DNA of 64,000 nucleotides from Miltoncostaea sp050249835 (GTDB taxonomy: Bacteria > Actinomycetota > Thermoleophilia > Miltoncostaeales > Miltoncostaeaceae): assembly GCA_050249835.1 (NCBI GenBank), contig JBFWPT010000016.1:1-64000 (forward strand), given 5' to 3'. The notes under the pieces are model-generated. The model had not been told where the DNA came from. It saw only the letters and a program-made list of their open reading frames with translations, and made no database searches. This document shows, in pieces, positions 24,651-34,001 of the stretch; within the stretch, counting starts at the first letter, position 1; the number at the start of each line of letters is the position of its first letter. The translations under genes were made by a program, and so were the position numbers.

Positions 24651-25073
24651 ATGAGCAGAAGCCGTTCCTATCAGGGTGCCCTCTGTGCGTCCTTCGCGGC
24701 GCTGATGGTCGTCGCCGTTGTCGCCGGGCCGGCCACCGCATCGCGCGCCCCCACGAACGCCGAGCGTTCCTCGCTCCGGGCCGCCGTCCTCGGTCAATGC
24801 AACGCGGAAGATCCGCCGTGCACGTGGAAGCGTGCGGTGGTTTCGACCAAGAACGCTCGCTTCGCGCTCGCCTACGCCAACAGCAGCCTCACCGACTACA
24901 ACGTGATCTACCGTCGAGCGAGTACCGGGACGACGCGCTGGCGATCGCGGATCGTCCTGAGCGGCGGAGTCGTCAGCTGCTCGCGGCTCCTGCGAGCCGC
25001 CCCCCGCGCCGTGCTGCGCGACCTGAAGGTCACGGGTCTCAAGTCGAACAGCGTGGGCTACTGCGGGTACTGA
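24651..25073 (+). CDS. Small secreted hypothetical protein
   Basis: This 140-aa protein starts at ATG 24651 behind GAGGAGG. It has a signal peptide of about 32 residues (ASFAALMVVAVVAGPATA) and four Cys in the mature part (GQCNAEDPPCTWKRA, VVSCSRLL, VGYCGY), probably two disulfides. The fragment NAERSSLRAAVLGQC is reminiscent of a family of short secreted actinobacterial proteins whose role is unknown. A perfect hairpin at 25,133-25,158 probably ends the transcript. Confidence 0.72.
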   Translation: MSRSRSYQGALCASFAALMVVAVVAGPATASRAPTNAERSSLRAAVLGQCNAEDPPCTWKRAVVSTKNARFALAYANSSLTDYNVIYRRASTGTTRWRSRIVLSGGVVSCSRLLRAAPRAVLRDLKVTGLKSNSVGYCGY

Positions 25074-25132
25074 TCACGAGCAGGCGGAGGCCAGGCGGGT
25101 CCTTCGGCGGGTTCCCAGGCGTCCGCATCGGT

Positions 25133-25158
25133 GCGGAACCCGGGTGATCGGGTTCCGC
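25133..25158 (+). terminator. Intrinsic terminator-like hairpin
   Basis: A perfect 10-bp stem, gcggaacccg (25,133-25,142) and cgggttccgc (25,149-25,158), has a 6-base loop and lies 60 bases after a stop codon and before a new gene series. There is no U-tract, as usual in this GC range. Confidence 0.6.
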
Positions 25159-25364
25159 CCGAACATCCCCGCCGGCTGTAGCCCCGTGCCAGAGCATGAC
25201 TTTCGTCGGCCCGGACCGTTCCTTTGGGTGGGTTTCGGCGGTTTCGACCTACCCCGACGATGCCTGTCCGGCGTCCCCGGCGGGCCGTACCATCCGCGCC
25301 CGGCGGGTGGTTTATTCACCCGGGCCGGAAGTAGTGGCGCTGGCAACGGAGAGGACGCAGCCCC

Positions 25365-26402
25365 ATGGCCGACAACGACGACCCGCAGCCGGGCGCGCCG
25401 CCCCCGCCGCCTCCTGATGGGTCGGCGCCGTCGGGGCGCAACAACACTCCGTGGATCATCGCCGCCGTCGCCGGCGGCGTCGTGGTGGCGCTCGCCGTCG
25501 TCCTGGCCGTCGTGCTGCTCGGTGGCGGCGATGAGGACGCGGAGGCCTCCGGCGGCCCGCAGGCGGCGGCCCGCGCCGAATACGCGGCGTCGGTGAAGGC
25601 CCCGGTGGCGCGTTTGACGGCGTCGGCGGAGGCGACCGGGGCGGTCCTCGGGCGCACCAGCGACGCGGGTGATCTCGCCCGGGTCGGCCGGATGGCGAAC
25701 CAGCAGCTGAAGGTGGTGCAGCGCGCCCGGGCCCGGATCGCCGAGACCCCATCCACCCCCGGCTCACGCAAGCTCGCGGGGACGCTGCTGCGCGCCACCC
25801 AACAGCACCGCGCGTACCTGACGAGTCTGGTGCGGATCACGGACCTGCCGGGCGCCGAGGCGAAGAGCCGGATGGCCCGCGTCGTGAAGGACGGCCGGCG
25901 GGTCGTCGTCAGCTACCGGCAGGTGGCGCGCCAGTCGCCGGGCCTCACCACGAGGATCACCACCGCCGGCCTGGCGGACGTGTCCGGGCTGCGTCAGGCC
26001 GTGAACGCGAAGGCCGCCGCGGAGGCGGCCGCCGCCACGCCCAGCGGCGGCGGGGGCGGTGGGGGTGGGGGCGGCTCGTCGAGCGGGACGACGACCGACG
26101 GCCGTCTCGCGGTGACGTCGGTGTCGGCGAGCGACCTCGGCGGGACGATCTCGATCTCGGCGAACTACTGCGACCGCACGCCGGGGACGGTGAACGACTT
26201 CATCTACACCTTCCGGCTCGAGCGCGGCGGGGAGGTGTATGCCCAGGATTCCTACCCGGCGTCCCAGACCCGCGCCTGCAACGGGATCGGCTGGGACTTC
26301 TCCGACACGTTCCCGGTCGGCTACTACACCGCGCGGGTGATCGTCAGCAACTTGACCAACGGCGTCGAGGCGTCCTCGTCGACGGGTGTGGACATCAGGT
26401 GA
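25365..26402 (+). CDS. Membrane-anchored stalk protein with C-terminal beta domain
   Basis: This 345-aa protein has a short Pro-rich cytoplasmic part, one TM segment (residues 27-51), a long helical stalk (about 66-200) and a Gly-rich hinge (GGGGGGGGGSSS). An Ig-like tip (residues 245-345, LAVTSVSASDLGGTISISAN) completes it. The stalk is clearly related to that of the 27975 protein: both have a Leu-x2-Ser-Ala-x-ATG pattern, then a DL-x6-NxQLxVV-type helix, then Arg/Gln-rich helices. The tips differ. It heads a rightward series and overlaps the next gene by 4 bases. Probably a surface sensor or wall-associated protein; function inferred from layout only. Confidence 0.78.
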   Translation: MADNDDPQPGAPPPPPPDGSAPSGRNNTPWIIAAVAGGVVVALAVVLAVVLLGGGDEDAEASGGPQAAARAEYAASVKAPVARLTASAEATGAVLGRTSDAGDLARVGRMANQQLKVVQRARARIAETPSTPGSRKLAGTLLRATQQHRAYLTSLVRITDLPGAEAKSRMARVVKDGRRVVVSYRQVARQSPGLTTRITTAGLADVSGLRQAVNAKAAAEAAAATPSGGGGGGGGGGSSSGTTTDGRLAVTSVSASDLGGTISISANYCDRTPGTVNDFIYTFRLERGGEVYAQDSYPASQTRACNGIGWDFSDTFPVGYYTARVIVSNLTNGVEASSSTGVDIR

Positions 26403-27874
26403 GGCGGGTCGCGGTGATCGCCGCCGGCGCCTGCCTGCTGGCGGCTCCGGCGGCCGGCGTCGCGAGCGACACGACACTCCTCGCCGCGGCCGGGGGTCCG
26501 CTGTCTGCGGTGGAGGCTGAGATGTCGGGCGGCGTGGGTGCCTCCGGGGCGCAGGACGCCTACGAGGCGGCCCGCGACCTGCAGGAGCTCGTGCGCCGGG
26601 CGGAGCCGGTGTCGGCGTCCTGCCGGCCGCTGCTGGTGGCCCTCACCCGCTACGGCCGCGGCCGGGTGCTGCAGCTGGAGGGGATCGACCGGCCCAGCCC
26701 GGGGGATGAGGCCTCGGGGCGGCGGGCCGCCGAGGACGCCCGCGCCGACATCGCCTCGGCCCGTCGCAGCTGCCGGCCCCGGGCGGCGACCGGCCGGCCG
26801 AACCTGCCGGTGAGCCCGTCGGCGGGGGAGGTGTTCTACGGCACCGTCGTCGCCAAGGCGCCGCCGGGCGCCCTGTACGCGCAGCTGTCGGACGGGGCGA
26901 CGCGCGGCCCGAAGGCCCGCGTCCGCAACGGCCGCGCCCGTTTCGACGTGAGGAGCTGGGCGCCCGGCCGCCATGACCTGCGACTGGTCTTCTACACGCG
27001 CACCGAGATCCTCGGCCGGTCCGCCAGCAAGGGCGCCTGGCTGCTGCCGGCATCCGCCCAGAAGGCGACTCCGGGCTCCCAGGCCGACGGCGCCCTCTCC
27101 GGCCGGATCGCCCGCACCCTGCAGGGGGGACCCACCTACCGGGCCGCCTGGATCCAGGATCTCGGCTCAGGCCGGGTCGCGAGCCTGAACGGCTCCGCGC
27201 CGTTCCCGGCCGCGTCGCTGGTGAAGCTCGGTCTCGCTGCCGAGGTGATCTCCCGCCAGGGAGGCGCCCCGGAGCGCAGTGACTACGCCTATGACCTGCG
27301 GGCGATCGGCGCCTGGTCGAGCAACCTCGCCGCGAACCGCCTGATGCGCAACTTCGGCGCCTCCGCCGCCCAATCCGGGCTGCGGCGCCTCGGGGCGCGT
27401 ATCAGCACCTACCCCGGCGAGTACATCATCGGCACCGAGCTGCAGCCCGCCCTGCCCGGCAGCCGCGGCGGGTCCGGCCCGCCCTCCTCGTCGTCGCGGG
27501 TGACGAGCGCGGAGGACATGGCCCGGATGCTCTACGCCATCCACGCGTCCGCCGTCAGCGCCGACGCCCGCTCCGAGACGGGGCTCACTACCCACCAGGC
27601 GCGGCTGCTGGTCGGTTACCTGCTCTCATCTCAGCAGCGCCTCGACAACGCGAGCCTCTTCCCGAACGCGACCGCCGCCGTCCCCGCCGCTCAGAAGAAC
27701 GGCTGGCTGAACGACGCCCGCCACGGTGCGGCGATCCTCTACGGCGCCGACGGTCCCGTGATCACCGTCCTGCTCACCTACGACGACAACGGCGTCGGCC
27801 TCGGCACCTCCCAGCTGCTGGGGAACCGCCTCACCGCCCTGGTCGGCCTGCGCCGCGCCACCCGCGCCGGCTGA
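26399..27874 (+). CDS. Exported class A beta-lactamase-fold serine hydrolase
   Basis: This 491-aa secreted protein starts at GTG 26399, overlapping the previous stop (GTGA). Residues 1-23 are a signal peptide. Residues 25-220 form an extra helical/beta region of unknown type. Residues about 232-480 form a penicillin-recognising fold with SxxK (AASLVKLG, Ser273/Lys276), an SxN-like site in AWSSNLAANRLM, and KNGW in place of KTG. Such proteins include beta-lactamases and D-Ala-D-Ala-type peptidases. The N-terminal extension and the amidase next door favour a wall-remodelling or decoy role over antibiotic resistance (inference). Confidence 0.8.
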   Translation: MRRVAVIAAGACLLAAPAAGVASDTTLLAAAGGPLSAVEAEMSGGVGASGAQDAYEAARDLQELVRRAEPVSASCRPLLVALTRYGRGRVLQLEGIDRPSPGDEASGRRAAEDARADIASARRSCRPRAATGRPNLPVSPSAGEVFYGTVVAKAPPGALYAQLSDGATRGPKARVRNGRARFDVRSWAPGRHDLRLVFYTRTEILGRSASKGAWLLPASAQKATPGSQADGALSGRIARTLQGGPTYRAAWIQDLGSGRVASLNGSAPFPAASLVKLGLAAEVISRQGGAPERSDYAYDLRAIGAWSSNLAANRLMRNFGASAAQSGLRRLGARISTYPGEYIIGTELQPALPGSRGGSGPPSSSSRVTSAEDMARMLYAIHASAVSADARSETGLTTHQARLLVGYLLSSQQRLDNASLFPNATAAVPAAQKNGWLNDARHGAAILYGADGPVITVLLTYDDNGVGLGTSQLLGNRLTALVGLRRATRAG

Positions 27875-27974
27875 CCACTGTGCGCCGGCCCGTGACGTCC
27901 CCCCGCGCCCCTATCCTGCCGCCCCCCGCCGGCCCCTCCCTGGCCGGCGCCGGCGACGACCCCGAGGACCCGTG

Positions 27975-29237
27975 ATGAGCGACCCGACCCCTCCCCCCGA
28001 TCCGCAGATTCCCGGCGGGCTGCAGAGCAGCGTGTCGGAGCGTCTGGAGATGCTCGACAATCTGTACGCGGAAGGGAAGATCACCGCGACCGAGCTCGGG
28101 ACGGCCCGCCGGCAGATCCTGTCGGGCGGCGGGGACGACATCCCCATCGCCGCCCCGGCGGACGCGCCGCCCCCGCCCTCGGAGGCGCCCCCGACGGTGC
28201 AGATGCCGACGGTCCCCGACCCGCAGCCGCGCACCCAGCCGCTTCCGCCGGTGACGCCCGCCGCGGCCGGCGGCCCGCCATCAGGCGGACCACCTCCCGG
28301 TGAGCGCAAGGTCGCGGGGATGCCGATCTGGGCGGCCGGCCTGATCGGGGTGGTCGTCCTGGGGGTCCTGATCGCCGGGGCGTTCCTGCTCTTCGGCGGC
28401 GGCGGTGGGGACGACGACACCACCGCAGACGCTGCGGCGTCGGATGCGGCCGCCGCAGCGGCCGCCTACCCGGCGCTCGTCAGCCGCCCCCTCGATCAGC
28501 TCACCAAGTCGGCGGTCGCCACCGGCAAATCCCTCGCCCGCGTCTCCGAGCCCGGTGACCTGCGGCAGCTGAACCGGACGGTGGAGCGCCAGCTTGACGT
28601 GGTGGAGGGCGCCCGGGCGAGCCTCACCCGCATCAGCGTCGTCCCGGCCGACCAGCGCGCCCACCGCCAGCTGATCACCGCCGCCGCCACCCAGCGCCGC
28701 TACCTGGTCGCCCTCGGCCGCGCCACCTCCGGGGAGCCGTCGCAGGCGAAGATCCAGGCGACCAACCGCGCCCGCCGCGCCGGCGGGGAGACAGTCACCG
28801 CCTACCGCACCTTCTTCCGCCTCGCCCCCGCCGCCCCCGACGCGATCACCACCACCGACCTCACCGACACCTCCGGCGTGGTGCAGGCGATCAAGGACGG
28901 CATCGCCGCCCAGGAGCCCGACTTCCAGGCGGGCACCGCCCCGGCGCGCAACTTCAGCGGCTCGAGCTTCCAGAGCCCGACCGGCAACCTGCGCTGCCAG
29001 CTGTCGGGGGACAGCCTGTTCTGCTCCTCCAGCAACGACGGCTTCGGCGTGGTCCTGCCTACCATCGGGTCCCCCACCACCGGCTCGGGGATCGCCGCCG
29101 CCGGCGAGGTCGTCCCGTACGGCTCCAGCTGGCGCAACGGGGCGTTCACCTGCGACTCGGCGTTCGACGGGATCACCTGCCGCAACGGCTCCGGCAACGG
29201 GTTCTTCCTGAACCGCGACCAGTACAACCCGTTCTGA
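27975..29237 (+). CDS. SHOCT-TM-stalk-DUF6636 membrane protein
   Basis: This 420-aa protein starts at ATG 27975 (GTG 27972 directly before is possible). The cytoplasmic part holds a SHOCT helix pair (residues 20-48, ERLEMLDNLYAEGKITATEL), then a Pro-rich linker and a TM segment (about 118-138). A helical stalk related to that of the 25365 protein follows (about 150-290). The outer tip is a DUF6636 domain (residues 330-420, FQSPTGNLRCQLSGDSLFCS) with three Cys pairs. SHOCT modules mediate oligomerisation. The layout suggests a signal-crossing envelope protein. Ends 4 bases before the amidase start. Confidence 0.82.
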   Translation: MSDPTPPPDPQIPGGLQSSVSERLEMLDNLYAEGKITATELGTARRQILSGGGDDIPIAAPADAPPPPSEAPPTVQMPTVPDPQPRTQPLPPVTPAAAGGPPSGGPPPGERKVAGMPIWAAGLIGVVVLGVLIAGAFLLFGGGGGDDDTTADAAASDAAAAAAAYPALVSRPLDQLTKSAVATGKSLARVSEPGDLRQLNRTVERQLDVVEGARASLTRISVVPADQRAHRQLITAAATQRRYLVALGRATSGEPSQAKIQATNRARRAGGETVTAYRTFFRLAPAAPDAITTTDLTDTSGVVQAIKDGIAAQEPDFQAGTAPARNFSGSSFQSPTGNLRCQLSGDSLFCSSSNDGFGVVLPTIGSPTTGSGIAAAGEVVPYGSSWRNGAFTCDSAFDGITCRNGSGNGFFLNRDQYNPF

Positions 29238-29241
29238 TCCG

Positions 29242-30297
29242 GTGAGCCCCCTCGACGACGAGGACCGCAGGCGCCAGGAGGCGTTCCTGCGCGACTGGCG
29301 CCGGACCGAGCAGCGCCGCAAGCGCCGCCAGCGGCGCCTCGCGCTCGGGGCGGGCCTGGCGATCCTCGCGGTCCTCGTCGCCGGCGGGTTCGCCCTCGCC
29401 CTCCGAGGCGGGGACGACCCGCAGCCACCGCCGGATGAGGCGGCCGCACCCGTCCGCGTCGAGCTGGAGCCAGTCGAGCCGGAGGTCGAACCGGAGGTCG
29501 TCGTCACCGACGACCAGGACGCCATCCCCGACCCGCCCGAGCCGCAGCCGCGCACCAAGGGCCGGACCGCGACTGCCCCCGCCGACACCCCCGCAGCTCC
29601 TGCCGTCCCGGCGGCCGCCGCCGGTGACGGGCCGGTGGTGTGGATCCAGGCGGGACACGCCGACCCGCGCGAACCCGGCTACCGCGACCAGACCGGCGCC
29701 TCAAGTGGCCCGTTCGGCAACGAGATCGCCTTCACCACCACCCTCGCCCCGAAGGTCGTCAACCGACTGCGCCGGGCGGGGGTGGACGCCCGCCAGACCC
29801 CGGGGGAGGTGACACCCCTCGCCGCCGAGGGCGCCGCCTTCGTCTCGCTTCACAGCGACATCCCGCAGGGGCGGATGGCGCTCAGCCATGCGATCACCGG
29901 TGCCGGTGAGAACTACTACCACGGCGAAGGCTCCGGTGACCCGAGTCCCACCCCGTACCCGGATTCGGCCCCGCACCGCCAGGCCACCACGGTGTCCGGG
30001 GCGGTGGAGTCCCAGTCGGCGGCGCTCGCCACCAGCCTCGCGGCGACCCTCCAGCCGATCTACACCCCCGCCAACGGCGCCGGCGCCAGCTACGGCGGCA
30101 TCCAGACCCGCAACGGCAACCCGCGCATGATGCGCTACTACGGGTTCTACCGCACCCGCGCCGACGCCCGCGTCCTGATCGAAGTCGGCGCCGGCGGAAC
30201 CGACGACGCCTTCCTCGCCAAGACCGACCTGATCGCCGACGCCGTCAGCGAAGGCGTCCTCGACCATCTGCGCTCCCGCGGCCTGCTCGCCGGCTGA
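29242..30297 (+). CDS. Membrane-anchored N-acetylmuramoyl-L-alanine amidase (Amidase_3)
   Basis: This 351-aa protein cuts the amide bond between MurNAc and the stem peptide. After a basic cytoplasmic stretch and one TM (residues 31-51) comes an acidic/Pro linker and a zinc amidase domain (residues about 130-348). The ligand set is visible: His in WIQAGHADP, Glu in FGNEIAF, His in SLHSD and the catalytic Glu in LIEVGAGG. It lies 4 bases after the DUF6636 gene and 31 before the protease, so it is part of the envelope operon. The long tether may control access to the wall. Confidence 0.9.
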   Translation: MSPLDDEDRRRQEAFLRDWRRTEQRRKRRQRRLALGAGLAILAVLVAGGFALALRGGDDPQPPPDEAAAPVRVELEPVEPEVEPEVVVTDDQDAIPDPPEPQPRTKGRTATAPADTPAAPAVPAAAAGDGPVVWIQAGHADPREPGYRDQTGASSGPFGNEIAFTTTLAPKVVNRLRRAGVDARQTPGEVTPLAAEGAAFVSLHSDIPQGRMALSHAITGAGENYYHGEGSGDPSPTPYPDSAPHRQATTVSGAVESQSAALATSLAATLQPIYTPANGAGASYGGIQTRNGNPRMMRYYGFYRTRADARVLIEVGAGGTDDAFLAKTDLIADAVSEGVLDHLRSRGLLAG

Positions 30298-30328
30298 GCC
30301 CGCCGCCCTCCCGCCCCGAGGTAGCCCT

Positions 30329-31891
30329 GTGAGAGCAACCGCCCGGATCGCCATCGGCTTCGCCGTCGCCTGTGTCGCCGCAGCCGCCGCCACTCACGCC
30401 GCCGCGGCCGACCGGTGGATCGTCGCAACCACCGATTCTCCGAGGGCCCGGACGATCGCCGCCGCCTCGGGCGCCCACCCCTCCGACCCGGCCGCCGGGA
30501 TCTGGACGGCACCCAAGCCGACCGCCGACGCCCTCGCGGCGCGCCTGCGCTCCCGCGGCCTGCTGCGCTACACCGAAGCCGACGTCCGGACCGTCCCGAC
30601 CCAGGCGGCCTCACACCAGGCGCCCGCCGACCCCGCACAGCAGGCCGCCGCGGGGACGTGGTGGCGGGCGAAGATCCTCGGCACAGCCGGGGAGCTCCCC
30701 GCCGGCCAGGTCGCCGCGCCGGTCGCGGTGATCGAAGACGGTTTCGACCCGACCCTTCCTGACATCCCCGCCACGGTCACGCTCAGAAGGCCCTCGCCGG
30801 TCGCCGACAGCGACCACGGATCGAAGGTCGTCAGCGTCATCGCCGGCCGTGGCCCGAGCGTCTACGGGGTGAACCCCGGTTCGGAGGTCCGCGTCTACGG
30901 TGCCGATCCGAGCTGCTCCGACACCGCCGCCGCGGTCCGCCAGGCGGTCCGTGATGGCGCGAAGGTCGTGAACATGAGCTACGGCTTCGAGCTGGCTGGT
31001 GCGTGCCGCACCCATCGGGAGGCCACCAGCTTCGGGTCGAACCGGGCGGTGATGGTCGCCGCCGCCGGCAACGACCGGCGCACCGCCTGGAGCCAGCCTG
31101 GCAACGACCACCACGTCGTCACCGTCGGCGCGTTGAACCAGGCCGGCCAGCCGACCTTCTTCAGCAACCAGGGGGCACACACCGACCTGACCGCCCCCGG
31201 GGAGGGGATCGGCGTCGCCTGCCCCCTGTTCGCCGACTCTCACGACGGGACCCGCGACGGCCTGTGCACCGTCGACGGCACCAGCTTCTCCGCGCCGATG
31301 GTCGCCGCCGTCGCCGCCCGCGTGATCGCCGCCCGCCCCGACCTCGCCCCGAACCAGGTGGCGAACCTGCTGCGCGACACCGCCACCGACATCGGCCCCC
31401 GCTCCGGTTGGGACATCGCAACCGGCTACGGCATGGTGAACCTCCCCGGTGCCCTCAGCGCCCCCGCGCCGCCCGTCGACTACTTCGAGCCGAACGAGGA
31501 CATCGAATGGCTCGACGGCCGCCATTTCACGGCCGACAAGCCACTGCTGCGCCCGTACTCGCGGATCGGCTTCAACTCCACCCTCGACCGCCAGAAAGAC
31601 CCGTGGGACGTCTACCCGGTCTGGGTCGGCCCCCGCCAGAACCTCGCGATGCACGTACGTCCCCGCCACGCGACGCTGCGGATCGCCATCCACTACCCGA
31701 ACGCCCGGACCGCCCGGCTGGCGTCGAGTCGGGCGACCGCATGGCGGGCCGCTCGACCCGGCCGCAGCACCCGCGTCGTCGTCAGCAACAACGGCAACCG
31801 CGGCCTGAAGGCCTGGGTGTCGGTCCACATCCCCGCCGGGCCGATCTACGCCACCCGCTACAACCTGCGGCTGGTTCGCGGCGACTGGTGA
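30329..31891 (+). CDS. Secreted subtilisin-like serine protease (S8)
   Basis: This 520-aa exported protease has a complete triad: Asp in VAVIEDGFDPT (about 136), His in DSDHGSKVVSVIAGRG (about 163) and Ser in GTSFSAPMVAA (about 318). The oxyanion Asn lies in AAAGNDRR. A signal peptide (residues 1-28) and a short propeptide precede it. Residues 375-520 form a C-terminal beta domain ending AGPIYATRYNLRLVRGDW. A decayed 3' copy of that same tail lies at 58,970-59,110, so a second gene once existed. It is the last gene of the envelope operon and might process its partners (inference). Confidence 0.92.
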   Translation: MRATARIAIGFAVACVAAAAATHAAAADRWIVATTDSPRARTIAAASGAHPSDPAAGIWTAPKPTADALAARLRSRGLLRYTEADVRTVPTQAASHQAPADPAQQAAAGTWWRAKILGTAGELPAGQVAAPVAVIEDGFDPTLPDIPATVTLRRPSPVADSDHGSKVVSVIAGRGPSVYGVNPGSEVRVYGADPSCSDTAAAVRQAVRDGAKVVNMSYGFELAGACRTHREATSFGSNRAVMVAAAGNDRRTAWSQPGNDHHVVTVGALNQAGQPTFFSNQGAHTDLTAPGEGIGVACPLFADSHDGTRDGLCTVDGTSFSAPMVAAVAARVIAARPDLAPNQVANLLRDTATDIGPRSGWDIATGYGMVNLPGALSAPAPPVDYFEPNEDIEWLDGRHFTADKPLLRPYSRIGFNSTLDRQKDPWDVYPVWVGPRQNLAMHVRPRHATLRIAIHYPNARTARLASSRATAWRAARPGRSTRVVVSNNGNRGLKAWVSVHIPAGPIYATRYNLRLVRGDW

Positions 31892-32420
31892 GCGCGCCGG
31901 AGGTCCGGAGTCGCCTCGCCGCCGGCGACATCGATCACATCCGCGCCTGCTCCGGAGCAGATCGTGTCGGCTCCCGGCCCGGCGTTCACGACGTCCGCGC
32001 CCGGCCGGCGTCTATCACGTCCGGCCCGGCGGCCGTGCCGACCGCGTCGGCGCCACCGCCGGCATCCACCCGGTCGGCGCCGGGGGTGCCGGTGATGAGG
32101 GTGGCCGAATCGCCGTCGCGGACGCCGACCGGCTGAGCACCGCCTCGCTCCACGACCCGCAGGTCCACTGGCGATCGCAGGCGCGGATCGACACGAACCA
32201 GTCCCCGGCGGGTGCCGCGTCAGCGCCCTCGAGGACTCCCGCGTCCGCGTTCGTGACCCGGCAGACCTCGGCGGGGTGGCGCGGTCCGCATCCACCCGAC
32301 TCTCACCAGGGCCCCCGGCCCATGCTGCCGGCCGTCGTGGGCGAGCAGCAGCCGCACATCTACGCGGTCGACACCCGCCTGCGGGTCGGCTGCAACGACG
32401 ACTGCCGGGACTCCGGAGTT
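31884..32420 (-). pseudogene. RTX (hemolysin-type Ca-binding) protein remnant
   Basis: On the minus strand three frames are needed to read one protein. The first gives DWFVSIRACDRQWTCGSWSE. The next gives DSATLITGTPGADRVDAGGG. The last gives DVVNAGPGADTICSGAGADV. The GxxGxDxxxxGxGxD repeats are those of Ca-binding RTX proteins. At least two frameshifts plus a TGA separate the parts. The upstream side ends near 32,420, where a truncated plus-strand gene begins. Boundaries are approximate. Confidence 0.65.
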
Positions 32421-32883
32421 CACCGCTCGCGAGCGCAGCCAGATCCAGCTGCGCCGCTACCTTGCCCAGTCGCGCATCGCCAACGGGTTCCGGCAGCGCG
32501 CCCGTGGCATCGCCCTGCGGGCGATGCTCAGCATCGGAGGCCAGGGGACGGACAACCCGCGGATCCCGGCGGCGGTCCGTCAGCTGCGGCGGGCCTCGCG
32601 GATCGGAGCGGAAGGGTCCGTGCGCCAGCGACTCACCGACCCGCCCCCTGCGCTGAGCGCCATCAACCGGCGCTTGGCTCAGCATATGGGGAACGCCGCC
32701 GACAGCTGGGGCGCGCTTGCGGTGGCGGCCGAGCGGAGGGACTCCGACAGCTACAACAAGGCCCTTGCCGTGCTCGACGCACCGTCCCGGGTCCGGAACG
32801 AATGGCGTCTGCAGGTCACCGCCGAGGCGCGCAGGCTCGGCGTCGGCATGCCTGCCTGGGCGCGCAGGGTAGGCACCCGTTGA
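32418..32883 (+). pseudogene. 5'-truncated gene, helical protein remnant
   Basis: A continuous coding frame runs from about 32,418 (FTARERSQIQLRRYLAQSRI) to the TGA at 32,881-32,883, but has no signal peptide or credible start in its first 100 bases. ATG 32,524 would give 119 aa but cuts a helix. The helical Arg/Ala-rich pattern resembles the stalk regions of exported neighbours (25365, 34456). Its 5' break coincides with the end of the RTX remnant, so a deletion or inversion joined two genes here. Confidence 0.5.
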
Positions 32884-32913
32884 GTACGCCCCGGCGCTGG
32901 CGAACCCCGTCAA

Positions 32914-33150
32914 GCTAGGGGCGCAGGCCGGAGGCGAGGGCCTTTGCGCACCGCCACGTCAGCCCGCCGAGGGTGACCACCGCGGAGACGAGGGCGGCCG
33001 AGGACCAGGGCGGCCAGCACCACCAGCGCCCCGCCGGTGAGCCAGCCGCTGCCCGACAGCTCCACCCAGCCCGAACAGCTCAAGGTGGACGGTCACGTCA
33101 CCGGCCTGGCGCAAGGGTCGCCGGGAACGGGCTGCCGGCCGCGTCGCGCC
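32914..33150 (-). pseudogene. Membrane protein C-terminal remnant (frameshifted)
   Basis: Read leftward, GSGWLTGGALVVLAALVLG in one frame continues as ALVSAVVTLGGLTWRCAKAL in the next and ends in TAG near 32,914. Together these make a TM helix plus a short tail. The frame change and lack of a start suggest decay. Identity unknown. The flanking stretch 33,150-33,341 shows nothing convincing. Confidence 0.3.
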
Positions 33151-33341
33151 CCGCGTCGTGCGCCAAAGCGCCCGACAGTCCGAGTTGCCGCGTTCGCCTA
33201 CCAGGAACGGCCGGGCTGCTTTCGGACCCGGGGTCAGCGCCGGCTGATCCGGATCTGTGCGTCGGCGACGATCAGCCGCCCCGGCCAGCGCGCAACCGAC
33301 ACGGGCTGGAGCTCCCCGGCTGACGGTGGAGCTGCGTGCCA

Positions 33342-34001
33342 TTAGCGGGAGACGCGCACGTAGGTCCGGCCTTCGTAGTCGCCCTCCTCGCTGTTGTCCC
33401 AGAGCGCCAGCGAGGACACCCGGGCATCCTTCGGAACCTGGAAGGCCAGCGTCTCGGTGGAACGGAAGCCCGGCTGGACTCCCTCGCAGATCGAGTTGCC
33501 ACTGATCGAGACCGTGTTCGAGTCGAACTCGAAGTTGCGTCCCTCCTGGTCGACCAGGATCGCGCCGGTCTGGCCGCAGAACGGGTCGACCTTCACCTTG
33601 CCGTCGTTGGTGATCACGACCTCGGCCCGGATCAGGCGGGCGCCGGAGGCGGGAGTCACCGGGTCCGAGTACTCGACCGGCAGCGACGCCACCGGGCCGA
33701 GCTTGGTGACGCGGAAGATCACCGCACCGTCCTTTCCGGGCTGGCCGACCTCGCGCAGGAGTGCGGTGCGGCCGTTGATCTCCTGGGTGTCGCCCTCGGT
33801 CGCGGCCTCGTCGGCGTCGGGGGCCTCTGCCTCATCGCCTGCGGTGACGGTCACAGTGACCGGCGCCGGCGCGTCTGCCGGCGCGCCCGAAGAGGTGTCG
33901 CTGTCGCCTCCGGCGCAGCCGGCCAGCACCGCGGACGCGGTCAGGATTGTCGCGAGGGCGAAGGCCCACCGGGCTGGCGGACTCGTCAGCGGGCGTTGCA
34001 T
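33342..34001 (-). CDS. Lipoprotein with DUF4352-like domain
   Basis: This 219-aa protein has the lipobox LAGCAGG (Cys at about 28) after a clear signal helix, an acidic linker, and an Ig-like domain (residues 75-219). Phrases such as GARLIRAEVVITNDGKVKVD and SSLALWDNSEEGDYEGRTYV fit DUF4352 (telokin-like) lipoproteins. Two Cys (DPFCGQ and NSICEG) may pair. The ribosome site GAGGAGAG before ATG 34,001 supports the start. Exposed on the outer face of the membrane; ligand unknown. Confidence 0.82.
   Translation of the reverse strand: MQRPLTSPPARWAFALATILTASAVLAGCAGGDSDTSSGAPADAPAPVTVTVTAGDEAEAPDADEAATEGDTQEINGRTALLREVGQPGKDGAVIFRVTKLGPVASLPVEYSDPVTPASGARLIRAEVVITNDGKVKVDPFCGQTGAILVDQEGRNFEFDSNTVSISGNSICEGVQPGFRSTETLAFQVPKDARVSSLALWDNSEEGDYEGRTYVRVSR

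Noticed and set aside
26399..27874. Antibiotic-resistance beta-lactamase
   Set aside because: The SxxK fold is present, but the long N-terminal extension, KNGW-type third motif and wall-enzyme neighbours do not support a resistance role.
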